The notes under the pieces were generated by a model. The model saw nothing but the letters and a program-made list of their open reading frames with translations, was not told the DNA's origin and searched no databases. A stretch of 64,000 nt of DNA from Micromonospora antibiotica (GTDB taxonomy: Bacteria; Actinomycetota; Actinomycetes; Mycobacteriales; Micromonosporaceae). The DNA is taken from NCBI RefSeq assembly GCF_017599305.1, contig NZ_JAGFWR010000019.1, positions 49,505 through 113,504 of the forward strand, given 5' to 3'. The position numbers and the translations under genes were made by a program. Positions 56,662 to 64,000 of the stretch are shown piece after piece. Each line of letters opens with the position of its first letter. Position 1 is the stretch's first letter.

Positions 56662-57651
56662 TCAGCGGATGACGACCATCGACTCGCCCCGGGGCAGCAG
56701 CTCGCCGATCACCGTGCCGCCGGGCACCTCGCCGGCCAGCAGCAGCCCCCCGGAGGTCTGCGCGTCGGCCAGCAGCAGCCGGTCCGCCTCCCCGGTCGAC
56801 CCGAACCCGGTCCACGGGCCCACCCAGTCCAGGTTGCGGCGGGTGCCGCCGCTGACGTGCCCGTCGCGCACCGCCTGGCGGGCACCGGGCAGGTAGGGCA
56901 CCCGGGCGGCGTCGATGGCCACCGTCAGGCCGCTCGCCCGGGCCAGCTTCGAGGCGTGCCCGAGCAGCCCGAAACCGGTCACGTCGGTGCCGCAGCGGAT
57001 ACCCGCCGCGACGGCGGCGCGGGCCGCGTCCCGGTTGAGGGTGGTCATCGACGCCACCGCCTCGGCGGACACCTCACCGGTGGCCTTGTGCCGGGTGTTC
57101 AGCACCCCGACGCCGAGTGGCTTGGTCAGCGACAGCGGCAGCCCGGCCCGCCCGGCGTCCAGGGTGATCAGCTCCTCGGGGTGGACCAGCCCGGTCACGG
57201 CCAGCCCGTACTTGGGGCCGTCGTCGTCGACGCTGTGCCCGCCGGCCAGGTGGCAGCCGGCCTCCCGGGCCACGTCCTGACCGCCGCGCAGCACCTCCCG
57301 GGCCAGCTCCAGCGGGAGGGTGTCCCGGGGCCAGCAGAGCAGGTTGATGGCGACCAGCGGGGTGCCGCCCATGGCGTACACGTCGGAGAGGGCGTTCGCG
57401 GCGGCGATCCGCCCCCAGTCGTAGGCGTCGTCGACGACCGGGGTGAAGAAGTCGGCGGTGGTGACCAGGCCGGTCCGCTCGTCCAGCCGGACCACCGCGG
57501 CGTCGTCGCCGTGGTCGAGACCGACCAGCAGTTCGGCGGTGCCGGTGGCCGGCCCGAGGCCGGCGACCATCGCCTCCAGTTCCCCCGGTGGGATCTTGCA
57601 GGCGCAGCCGCCACCACGCGCGTACTCGGTCAGCCGGATCCGCTCGGTCAT
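56662..57651 (-). CDS. selD: Selenide, water dikinase
   Basis: 329 residues; makes selenophosphate from selenide and ATP. The catalytic segment is RGGGCACKIPPGEL; the usual motif is GCGCK, so Ala replaces Gly between the two cysteines, and position 17 is Cys, not Sec. The AIR synthase-like fold follows: LDHGDDAAVVRLDE, TTADFFTPVVDDAYDWGRIA, LAGGHSVDDDGPKYGLAVTG, GTDVTGFGLLGHA, ADAQTSGGLLLAG. No selA, selB or selC is in the window. Confidence 0.93.
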   Translation of the reverse strand: MTERIRLTEYARGGGCACKIPPGELEAMVAGLGPATGTAELLVGLDHGDDAAVVRLDERTGLVTTADFFTPVVDDAYDWGRIAAANALSDVYAMGGTPLVAINLLCWPRDTLPLELAREVLRGGQDVAREAGCHLAGGHSVDDDGPKYGLAVTGLVHPEELITLDAGRAGLPLSLTKPLGVGVLNTRHKATGEVSAEAVASMTTLNRDAARAAVAAGIRCGTDVTGFGLLGHASKLARASGLTVAIDAARVPYLPGARQAVRDGHVSGGTRRNLDWVGPWTGFGSTGEADRLLLADAQTSGGLLLAGEVPGGTVIGELLPRGESMVVIR

Positions 57652-57766
57652 CGCCCCATGATCTCCGTCACCCGGTCCACCCGCCACCCGACCGGCCCGT
57701 CGGGTGCCGAAATTCGGACGCCGGAGCACACCCGACACCGGTGTTACCTCTCCGTGACCCGTTGGG

Positions 57767-57797
57767 TTGCGATCCGCCACGTCGCCCCGCCTACAGT
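57767..57797 (+). promoter_or_regulatory. Possible gluABCD promoter
   Basis: TTGCGA (57767-57772) and TACAGT (57792-57797), 19 bp apart, about 52 bp before the gluA GTG. The spacing is long but the hexamers are fair for a principal sigma factor. Confidence 0.35.
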
Positions 57798-57848
57798 GGC
57801 CCAACCGGGGGTCGACCGACCCCGCTTTCCGGTACGACGACAGGGACG

Positions 57849-58604
57849 GTGGACGACGTGGCGACCGGCGAACCGCTGATCGTGCTGGACAAGGTCAACA
57901 AGTGGTTCGGCCCACTGCACGTGCTCGACGACGTGTCACTCTCGGTGGGCAAGGGCGAGGTCGTGGTGGTGATCGGGCCGTCCGGCTCCGGCAAGTCGAC
58001 ACTCTGCCGGACGATCAACCGGCTGGAGCCGATCAACGACGGGACGATCACCTTCGACGGCCAGCCGCTGCCGGCCGAGGGGCGGGCGCTGGCGAAGCTG
58101 CGCAGCGAGGTCGGCATGGTCTTCCAGTCGTTCAACCTCTTCGCCCACAAGACCATCCTGGAGAACGTCACCCTCGGGCCGGTCAAGGTCCGCAAGGAGA
58201 AGCCGGCCGCCGCCCGCGAGCGCGGCCTGGCCCTGCTCGACCGGGTCGGCATCGCCAACCAGGCCGACAAGTACCCGGCCCAGCTCTCCGGCGGCCAGCA
58301 GCAGCGGGCGGCGATCGCCCGCGCGCTGGCCATGCAGCCCAAGGCGATGCTCTTCGACGAGCCGACCAGCGCCCTCGACCCGGAGATGGTCGGCGAGGTG
58401 CTGGATGTGATGACCTCACTGGCGAGCGAGGGCATGACCATGGTGGTGGTGACCCACGAGATGGGCTTCGCCCGGCACGCCGCCAACCGGGTGATCTTCA
58501 TGGCCGACGGGCAGCTCGTCGAGGACGCCCCGCCGACGGAGTTCTTCGCCAACCCGCGCAGCGAGCGGGCCCGGGACTTCCTCTCCAAGATCCTCACGCA
58601 CTAG
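57849..58604 (+). CDS. gluA: Glutamate-type ABC transporter ATP-binding protein
   Basis: 251 residues. Walker A VIGPSGSGKSTLCR, Q-loop VFQSFNLFAHKT, signature LSGGQQQRAAIARAL, Walker B AMLFDEPTSALD, H-loop VVTHEMGF. This is the polar amino acid (GlnQ/GluA) type. The GTG at 57849 was chosen; GTG at 57858 is possible. It heads a four-gene operon with binding protein and two permeases, the order of the Corynebacterium gluABCD system. Confidence 0.95.
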   Translation: MDDVATGEPLIVLDKVNKWFGPLHVLDDVSLSVGKGEVVVVIGPSGSGKSTLCRTINRLEPINDGTITFDGQPLPAEGRALAKLRSEVGMVFQSFNLFAHKTILENVTLGPVKVRKEKPAAARERGLALLDRVGIANQADKYPAQLSGGQQQRAAIARALAMQPKAMLFDEPTSALDPEMVGEVLDVMTSLASEGMTMVVVTHEMGFARHAANRVIFMADGQLVEDAPPTEFFANPRSERARDFLSKILTH

Positions 58605-58661
58605 GCGTCCGTAGTGGAGCGTGCCGGTCACCGGTGCATTCCGACGAAGAAGGAGATCAGT

Positions 58662-59540
58662 ATGCGTATGAAGCGCGTGGCGGCAGTCGCCGCGGCGGCT
58701 ACTCTGGCGCTCGGCCTGGCCGCCTGCGGCGGCGACGACGCCGACGAGGGCACCGGTTCCGGCAGCAAGTCCTTCGCCGCCGGCAGCACCATGGAGAAGC
58801 TCAACAAGGCGCAGAAGATCAAGATCGGCACCAAGTTCGACCAGCCCGGCTTCGGCCAGAAGGGCCTGTCGGGCAAGCCGGAGGGCTTCGACGTCGAGGT
58901 GGCCAAGCTCATCGTCAAGGAGCTGGGCATCCCCGCCGACAAGATCGAGTACGTCGAGACGCCGTCGAAGGTCCGCGAGGACGTCATCGTCAACGGCACC
59001 GTCGACCTGGTCGCGGCGACCTACACGATCAACGACAAGCGCAAGGAGCGGATCGCCTTCGCGGGGCCGTACTACGAGGCCGGCCAGAACATCCTGGTCA
59101 AGAAGGACGACGCCACCATCACCGGGCCGGACTCCTTCAAGGACGGCACCAAGAAGGTCTGCTCGGTGACCGGGTCCACCCCGGCCGAGGAGATCAAGAA
59201 GTACGTCAAGGACGTCGGCACCCAGCTCGTGCTCTTCGACACGTACGACAAGTGCCGCGACGCCCTCAAGGGCGGCCAGGTCGACGCCGTCACCACCGAC
59301 AACGTGATCCTGCTCGGCTACATCGCCAAGGACGAGTCGTCGTTCAAGCTGGCCGGCGAGAACTTCACCAAGGAGCCGTACGGCATCGGGGTGAAGAAGG
59401 AGGACAACGACTTCCGCAACTTCGTCAACGACACGCTGGAGAAGGCGTTCAACGACGGCAGCTGGAAGAAGGCGTGGGACGACACCGCCGGCAAGTTCGG
59501 CGCGGAGCTGGGCACCGCGCCCACCGTCAACCGTTACTGA
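58662..59540 (+). CDS. gluB: Glutamate-type ABC transporter substrate-binding lipoprotein
   Basis: 292 residues. A lipoprotein signal (MRMKRVAAVAAAATLALGLA) ends in the lipobox LAAC with Cys22. The periplasmic binding fold includes KIKIGTKFDQPGFGQKG, GFDVEVAKLIVKELG and VDLVAATYTINDKRKERIAF. AAGGAG precedes the ATG. The gap after gluA is 57 bp. Glutamate or a related acidic amino acid is inferred from operon type. Confidence 0.93.
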   Translation: MRMKRVAAVAAAATLALGLAACGGDDADEGTGSGSKSFAAGSTMEKLNKAQKIKIGTKFDQPGFGQKGLSGKPEGFDVEVAKLIVKELGIPADKIEYVETPSKVREDVIVNGTVDLVAATYTINDKRKERIAFAGPYYEAGQNILVKKDDATITGPDSFKDGTKKVCSVTGSTPAEEIKKYVKDVGTQLVLFDTYDKCRDALKGGQVDAVTTDNVILLGYIAKDESSFKLAGENFTKEPYGIGVKKEDNDFRNFVNDTLEKAFNDGSWKKAWDDTAGKFGAELGTAPTVNRY

Positions 59541-59579
59541 TCTGACCTCGATCTGGAGGGTGGGGAGGAACACCGGCCC

Positions 59580-60287
59580 GTGAGTGTGCTCATCGACAAG
59601 TTCGACGTCTTCGCGGGTGGTTTCTGGCTCACCCTCCAGATCTGCGTCCTCGCCGCGGTCGGCGCCCTGATCCTGGGTGCCGTCCTGGCGGTGCTGCGCA
59701 TCTCGCCGGTGCCGCCGCTACGCGCCGTCGGCACCGCGTACGTGAACATCTTCCGGAACATGCCGCTGACCGTGGTGATGTTCTTCGCCGCATTCGGCCT
59801 GCCGGCGCTCGGCTCCAACGCCGACTTCCTGCGCATCCCCGTGCTGGATTCGCTGTTCACCCGGCTCGGCACCGACCTGCCGTACTTCCGGTTCGCGCTG
59901 ATCGCCCTGGTGCTCTACACCGCCGCGTTCGTCTGTGAGGCGCTGCGCTCCGGGGTCAACGCGGTGCCGCCGGGTCAGGCCGAGGCGGCCCGGTCGCTCG
60001 GCCTGACCTTCGGCCAGAACCTGCGGCACGTGGTGCTGCCGCAGTCCTGGAAGGCGTCGGTGGTGCCGCTCGGCTCGGTGATCATCGCGATGATCAAGAA
60101 CTCGGCGCTGGTCGGCTTCTTCGGCGTGGTCGGCGACCTGTCCCAGAGCGCCGACCAGCTCACCTCCGCCGAGGGCTACGCCTTCATCCCGGTCGCCATC
60201 GGCATCTCGATCGGCTACCTGATCATGACCGTGCCGCTCGGCGCACTGCTCGACCGGCTGGAGAAGCGACAGGCGGTGGCCCGATGA
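59580..60287 (+). CDS. gluC: Glutamate-type ABC transporter permease, first
   Basis: 235 residues with five helices. The HisM-type family signature is EALRSGVNAVPPGQAEAARS, with LGLTFGQNLRHVVLPQSWKA as the coupling helix. It starts GTG (MSVLIDKFDVFAGGFWLTLQ). The ATG of the next permease overlaps its stop (ATGA). Confidence 0.93.
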   Translation: MSVLIDKFDVFAGGFWLTLQICVLAAVGALILGAVLAVLRISPVPPLRAVGTAYVNIFRNMPLTVVMFFAAFGLPALGSNADFLRIPVLDSLFTRLGTDLPYFRFALIALVLYTAAFVCEALRSGVNAVPPGQAEAARSLGLTFGQNLRHVVLPQSWKASVVPLGSVIIAMIKNSALVGFFGVVGDLSQSADQLTSAEGYAFIPVAIGISIGYLIMTVPLGALLDRLEKRQAVAR

Positions 60288-61252
60288 GTCAGCAGACCAG
60301 CGTCCTGTACGACGTCCCCGGCCCGCGCCAACGCCGGATCACCCTGATCAGCAGCATCGTCGCCACCGTGCTGCTGGCCGTCGGCGCGTACTTCCTGATC
60401 TACCGTCCGCTGGACGACAAGGGTCAGTTCTCGATGGAGCTGTGGGGTCCGCTGGTCGACCCCTCCCACGAGAACTTCTCCCAGGTGTGGGACCGGATCG
60501 GCTTCGGGCTGAAGAACACCCTGACCGCCGCCGTGCTGGCCATCGTCGCGTCGCTGGTGGTCGGCACCCTGCTCGCGATCCTCCGCATCCAGCTCAAGAG
60601 CCTCACCCGGCGACGCTTCACCGGGATGGCCACCCCGGTGGCCTACCTGCTGCGCGGGCTCAGCGCCACCCTCTCGGCGGTCACCCGGGTCTGCGTCGAG
60701 GTGTTCCGGGGCCTGCCGGTGGTGCTCACCATCTTCTTCGTGGCCCGGGGCTTCCCCGAGTTCGGCATCTCCTTCGACTCGCTGTGGTACCTGGTCATCG
60801 GCCTGACCGTCTACAACTCCGTGGTCATCGCCGAGATCCTGCGCTCCGGCATGGAGGGGCTGCCCGGCGGGCAGGCCGAGGCCGCCGCCGCGATCGGCCT
60901 CTCCCCCGCCCAGACCACCCGGATGATCCTGCTGCCCCAGGCGTTCCGGATCATGCTGCCGGCGCTGATCAGCCAGCTCGTCGTGGTACTCAAGGACACC
61001 TCGCTGGGCTTCATCATCAGCTACGAGGAGACCCTCAACATCGGCAAGCAGCTCATCGGCGTGCTGGACAACCCGATCCAGGTCTACGTGGTGATCGCCG
61101 CGCTGTTCATCCTGGCCAACTACTCGCTGTCCAAGCTGGCCCAGTTCGTCCAGCGGCGGCTGTCCCGGGGCCGCAAGTCCGTCGGGAAGGCGGCCCCGCC
61201 GCCCCCGGCCGCCGCGCTCACCTCCCAGGCGGAGGGCGCGGGCGGCATCTGA
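60284..61252 (+). CDS. gluD: Glutamate-type ABC transporter permease, second
   Basis: 322 residues, longer than gluC because of a cytoplasmic N-terminus (VLYDVPGPRQRRITLISSIV) and a polar C-terminal tail. The EAA-type loop is ILRSGMEGLPGGQAEAAAAI with LLPQAFRIMLPALISQLVVV. It overlaps gluC by 4 nt and is followed by a strong hairpin. GluC and GluD should form the heterodimeric channel. Confidence 0.93.
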   Translation: MSQQTSVLYDVPGPRQRRITLISSIVATVLLAVGAYFLIYRPLDDKGQFSMELWGPLVDPSHENFSQVWDRIGFGLKNTLTAAVLAIVASLVVGTLLAILRIQLKSLTRRRFTGMATPVAYLLRGLSATLSAVTRVCVEVFRGLPVVLTIFFVARGFPEFGISFDSLWYLVIGLTVYNSVVIAEILRSGMEGLPGGQAEAAAAIGLSPAQTTRMILLPQAFRIMLPALISQLVVVLKDTSLGFIISYEETLNIGKQLIGVLDNPIQVYVVIAALFILANYSLSKLAQFVQRRLSRGRKSVGKAAPPPPAAALTSQAEGAGGI

Positions 61253-61261
61253 ACCACCCCG

Positions 61262-61309
61262 CACGGCACGAGGGCCGGCCCGGAGATCCGGGCCGGCCCT
61301 CGTGCCGTG
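61262..61309. terminator. Strong hairpin between gluD and rny
   Basis: A 22-bp stem (CACGGCACGAGGGCCGGCCC plus GG, and complement) with an AGAT loop, between convergent genes, so probably a two-way terminator. Confidence 0.88.
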
Positions 61310-61382
61310 TCGTTCGGTGGTCACCGTGGTCGCGGGTTCCCCTCGTCGCCCGGTGCGGCCGGTGCCGCCATCCGGTGGCCGG

Positions 61383-63149
61383 TCACCGGGCGATCTCGGT
61401 GACCCGGGACTCCCGGACCACGGTCACCCGGATCTGCCCCGGGTAGGTCAGCTCCTCCTCGATCTGCTTGGCCACGTCCCGGGCGAGGACCGCCGCGCCG
61501 ATGTCGTCGACGTCGTCCGGCTTGACCATCACCCGGATCTCCCGGCCCGCCTGCATCGCGAAGACCTTCTCCACGCCGAGCTTGCCGGCGGCGATCTCCT
61601 CGATCCGTTCCAGCCGCTTGACGTACGCCTCCAGGCTCTCCCGCCGGGCCCCGGGCCGCCCGCCCGAGCAGGCGTCGGACGCCTGGGTGAGGACCGCCTC
61701 GATGGTCTGCGGCGGCACCTCGTTGTGGTGCGCCTCGATGGCGTGCACCACGTCCTCGCTCTCGCCGTACTTGCGGGCCAGGTCGGCGCCGATGATGGCG
61801 TGGCTGCCCTCCACCTCGTGGGTGAGCGCCTTGCCGATGTCGTGCAGGAACGCCGACCGTTTGATGGTCGGCACGTCCAACCGCAGCTCGGCGGCCATGA
61901 TCCCGGCGATGTGCGCGGTCTCCACCAGGTGCTTGAGCACGTTCTGCCCGTACGACGTGCGGTAGCGCAGCCGGCCGAGCAGGGTGACCAGCTCGGGGTG
62001 GATCTCGGTGATGCCCACCTCCACCAGGGCATCCTCGGCGGCCCGGTGGCACAGCTCCTCCACCTCCTGCCGGGCGAGGTCGTGCACCTCCTCGATCCGG
62101 TGCGGGTGGATCCGCCCGTCGAGGATCAGCTTCTCCAGGGTGAGCCGACCGACCTCCCGGCGTACCGGGTCGAAGCAGGACAGCAGCACCGCCTCGGGGG
62201 TGTCGTCGATGATCAGGTTGACTCCGGTCACCGACTCGAAGGCGCGGATGTTGCGCCCCTCCCGGCCGATGATCCGCCCCTTCATCTCGTCCCCCGGCAG
62301 GTGCAGGACGCTGACCACGCTCTCGGCGGTCTGCTCGCTGGCCACCCGCTGGATGGCGTCCACCACGATGTGCCGGGCACGTTGCTCGGCGGTGTTGCGG
62401 GCGTCGGACTCGATGTCCCGCACCAGCAGCGCCGCCTCCCGCTTCGCCTGGGTCTCGATCACCTCGATCAGCTCCGTGCGGGCCGACTCGGCGGTCAGCC
62501 CGGCGACGCGTTCCAGCTCCCGCCGGCGCTGCTCCTCGGCCACGGTCAGCGCGGCCTCCCGGGCACTGATCGCCGCCTCCCGCTCGGCCAGCGCGGCACT
62601 GGCGGCGGTGAGCTGCCGCTCGCGTTCGGCCAGCCGCTCCACCTCCTCGGTGTGCAGCCGCTCCCGCTCGTCCATCCGGGCGGCCCGGCGTTCCACCTCG
62701 GCCGCCTGCTCCCGTGTCGTCGCGGCGAGCACCGCCACCTCACGCTCACCGCTGCGCCGGGCGCTGGCCCGCAGCTGCTCCGCGTCCGCCTCGGCCTGTT
62801 TGTGGGCGCGTTCCAGGACGGTGTCCGCCTCGGCACGGGCGTCGTCGAGGACCCGGCGGGCCTCCGCCCGGGCCGACTTCGCCTCCGCCTTGGCCCCGGC
62901 CGCCTCGGCACGGGCTGCGGAGGCGGCGGACTTCGCCACGTCGATGGTGCTGTTCACCTCGTCGGCGGCGGTCCGCAGGGCGGCCAGGGACTGTTCCTGG
63001 CGGTCCTTCTCGGCGATGAAGGCGGGGTCCTCCGGGGCGGGGGCGGCACCGATGCGACGCAGCGCCCGTACGCCGATCAGGACGGCGCCGACCACGACCA
63101 GGGCGAGGACCCCGACGACGATCAGGAGCACCACGTCGAAGGTGTTCAT
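61383..63149 (-). CDS. rny: Ribonuclease Y
   Basis: 588 residues; a membrane-anchored endoribonuclease. A transmembrane helix (about residues 5-27) is followed by a long coiled coil (about 45-270, rich in Ala, Glu and Arg), a KH domain (PGDEMKGRIIGREGRNIRAF) and an HD domain (SAFLHDIGKALTHEVEGSHA) with metal-binding His-Asp. It initiates mRNA decay. The last part is VAKQIEEELTYPGQIRVTVV. It ends 131 bp from gluD, convergent. Usual length for actinobacterial RNase Y. Confidence 0.94.
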   Translation of the reverse strand: MNTFDVVLLIVVGVLALVVVGAVLIGVRALRRIGAAPAPEDPAFIAEKDRQEQSLAALRTAADEVNSTIDVAKSAASAARAEAAGAKAEAKSARAEARRVLDDARAEADTVLERAHKQAEADAEQLRASARRSGEREVAVLAATTREQAAEVERRAARMDERERLHTEEVERLAERERQLTAASAALAEREAAISAREAALTVAEEQRRRELERVAGLTAESARTELIEVIETQAKREAALLVRDIESDARNTAEQRARHIVVDAIQRVASEQTAESVVSVLHLPGDEMKGRIIGREGRNIRAFESVTGVNLIIDDTPEAVLLSCFDPVRREVGRLTLEKLILDGRIHPHRIEEVHDLARQEVEELCHRAAEDALVEVGITEIHPELVTLLGRLRYRTSYGQNVLKHLVETAHIAGIMAAELRLDVPTIKRSAFLHDIGKALTHEVEGSHAIIGADLARKYGESEDVVHAIEAHHNEVPPQTIEAVLTQASDACSGGRPGARRESLEAYVKRLERIEEIAAGKLGVEKVFAMQAGREIRVMVKPDDVDDIGAAVLARDVAKQIEEELTYPGQIRVTVVRESRVTEIAR

Positions 63150-63797
63150 GCCGGTGTCCCGTCACCGGGGCCGGTGGGCCGCCACACCGCGTCGGCGCAC
63201 CCGCGCTCGCCACCGCCTGCTGGGGACCCCCGGTCCCTGTGCCGACCCGCCATGGTCGTGCCTCCCCAAACGTCTACGCCGCAGGGGAACCGTGCCGACG
63301 GGCACGCACCTCTGCGGCTCTGGACGCCCGACCGAGCGGCTGGCCGTGGGGATAGCTCTCCGTCGGCGGTGCCCATGCGGCATCGCCGACAGCCGGGTGC
63401 AGTTGTCGGGTCGGCTCCGGACCGGCTGTCCGGAACGACCGTCAAGGCCGGTGGAGCTGGCCAAAGTGATGCTGTTCTGTTACGAGATCTATGTTGTGCG
63501 CTTAGCCTGCGCTGGTCGGGCAAAGTGAGCCTGTATGGCGAGGCTAGGTCTCGGAAGGCCGATCGGTCAAGAACTCATGATCAAACCCCCCGAACGGAGA
63601 GAGTTGGCAACGTCACCCATTGGTGATCCAAATCCGGACACCAAGCCATAAAACTTCCGTTTCGGCCGCTCGTCGGCCGCCTTCCGGCCGCTATTCACCT
63701 TCGGCACCTGGCGGCTCACCGCGCCCCGGCGTCTCTCCACTCCGCTTGCCGTCCGGACCGGGGCCGCCCTCCGGCCGAGCGCCCACACCCCGCGCCG
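63150..63797. other. Long gap upstream of rny, no convincing gene
   Basis: 648 bp lie between the rny start and the family 2 palindrome. The middle (about 63460-63660) is less GC-rich than the rest of the window, which may mark the rny promoter or foreign DNA linked to the IS110 element. A frame at 63567-63800 on the minus strand has poor codon bias and no family resemblance. Confidence 0.5.
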
Positions 63798-63876
63798 CAA
63801 GATCGCACTGTTTCCTGGTTGTAGTGGCCTCCGAAACGACGGATACCACTACAACCAGGTTCGAGCACGATCTTGC
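63798..63876. repeat. Dispersed palindrome, family 2, copy 2, beside IS110 end
   Basis: CAAGATCG...CTGGTTGTAGTGG, an 18-nt centre and CCACTACAACCAG...CGATCTTG make a two-block inverted repeat. The inner arms (63816-63827 and 63846-63857) are identical to those at 50133 and 50163, and the outer arms are longer. It lies 25 bp from the transposase stop codon. Confidence 0.88.
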
Positions 63877-63901
63877 GGGGGGGGTGTCCCTATGGGTTTC
63901 G

Positions 63902-64000
63902 TCAAGCGGGGACGGGGCTGGTGGGGCGGGGTTGGTAGGGGATCTTGTCGCGGAGCATGGCGTATAGGACGTCGCAGCGGCGTCGGGCGAGGCAGATGAG
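63902..64000 (-). mobile_element. IS110-family transposase, C-terminal end (runs off window)
   Basis: The last 32 codons before a TGA read LICLARRRCDVLYAMLRDKI then PYQPRPTSPVPA, typical of the end of IS110-family DEDD transposases (ARRRCDVL.AMLRD). The bulk lies beyond the right edge. These enzymes use a tetrahedral DEDD site and often insert at defined palindromic targets. Confidence 0.8.

Noticed and set aside
63567..63800. 77-codon minus-strand frame upstream of rny
   Set aside because: No recognisable family, weak codon bias and a basic, low-complexity translation; treated as intergenic.

Overview
The window is very GC-rich (about 70 percent or more, with GTG starts and purine-rich ribosome binding sites) and reads as the chromosome of a Micromonospora or Salinispora-like actinobacterium. 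The taxonomic guess rests on codon bias, on actinobacteria-only families (DUF3159, DUF3710, DUF3093, DUF4193, DUF3039, DUF3099, DUF7455), on a principal sigma factor with a long Ala/Lys-rich N-terminus, and on secreted CBM2 enzymes.

The backbone follows the order known from the Mycobacterium tuberculosis ceoB to miaB region: ceoB-ceoC, DUF3159, OB-fold, DUF3710, dut, DUF3093, DUF4193, cei, suhB, sigA, sigB, ideR, nrdR, lexA, an Ala/Gly-rich membrane protein, hflX, dapF, miaA, an extradiol-like gene, a DUF349 gene and miaB. This comparison is from memory, not a computed alignment. Accessory genes sit between these landmarks: pseudouridine catabolism (psuG-psuK), a BrnT/BrnA-like toxin-antitoxin pair, LtrA, a secreted subtilase, a SAM methyltransferase next to dtd, a Pat-type acetyltransferase beside an AcuC deacetylase, a rhodanese, a B12-dependent ribonucleotide reductase with NrdR, a secreted cellulase and pectate lyase pair, selD, a glutamate-type ABC transporter (gluABCD) and RNase Y. 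The right edge holds the tail of an IS110-family transposase.

Region by region: 1-6.5 kb, potassium and envelope housekeeping plus dut; 6.5-11 kb, cei, suhB, sigA; 11-24 kb, helicase, TRIC channel, psuGK, TA pair, LtrA, subtilase, methyltransferase-dtd, Spo0M; 24-31 kb, sigB, protein acetylation pair, rhodanese, ideR; 31-39 kb, hydrolases, nrdRJ diverging from lexA; 39-50 kb, RGG-repeat membrane protein, hflX, malic enzyme, dapF-miaA, DUF349; 50-54 kb, polysaccharide-degrading islet; 54-64 kb, miaB, selD, gluABCD, rny, IS110 end. No rRNA, tRNA or CRISPR array was recognised.

The most unusual signals lie outside the recognised genes. (1) A 62-72 bp palindrome (core GGTGATCAAGAGGTTT) occurs five times, only between convergent genes, flanked by a C-rich tract on one side and a G-rich tract on the other. 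(2) Short tandem repeats overlap the stop codon of at least six different genes, so that stop codons are multiplied. At one of these, a 56-codon repeat-built ORF links a methyltransferase to dtd by TGATG overlaps at both ends. (3) sigA and sigB share a 204-bp segment with one mismatch, which looks like gene conversion. (4) A second palindrome family (core TGGTTGTAGTGG) occurs twice, once next to the IS110 transposase.
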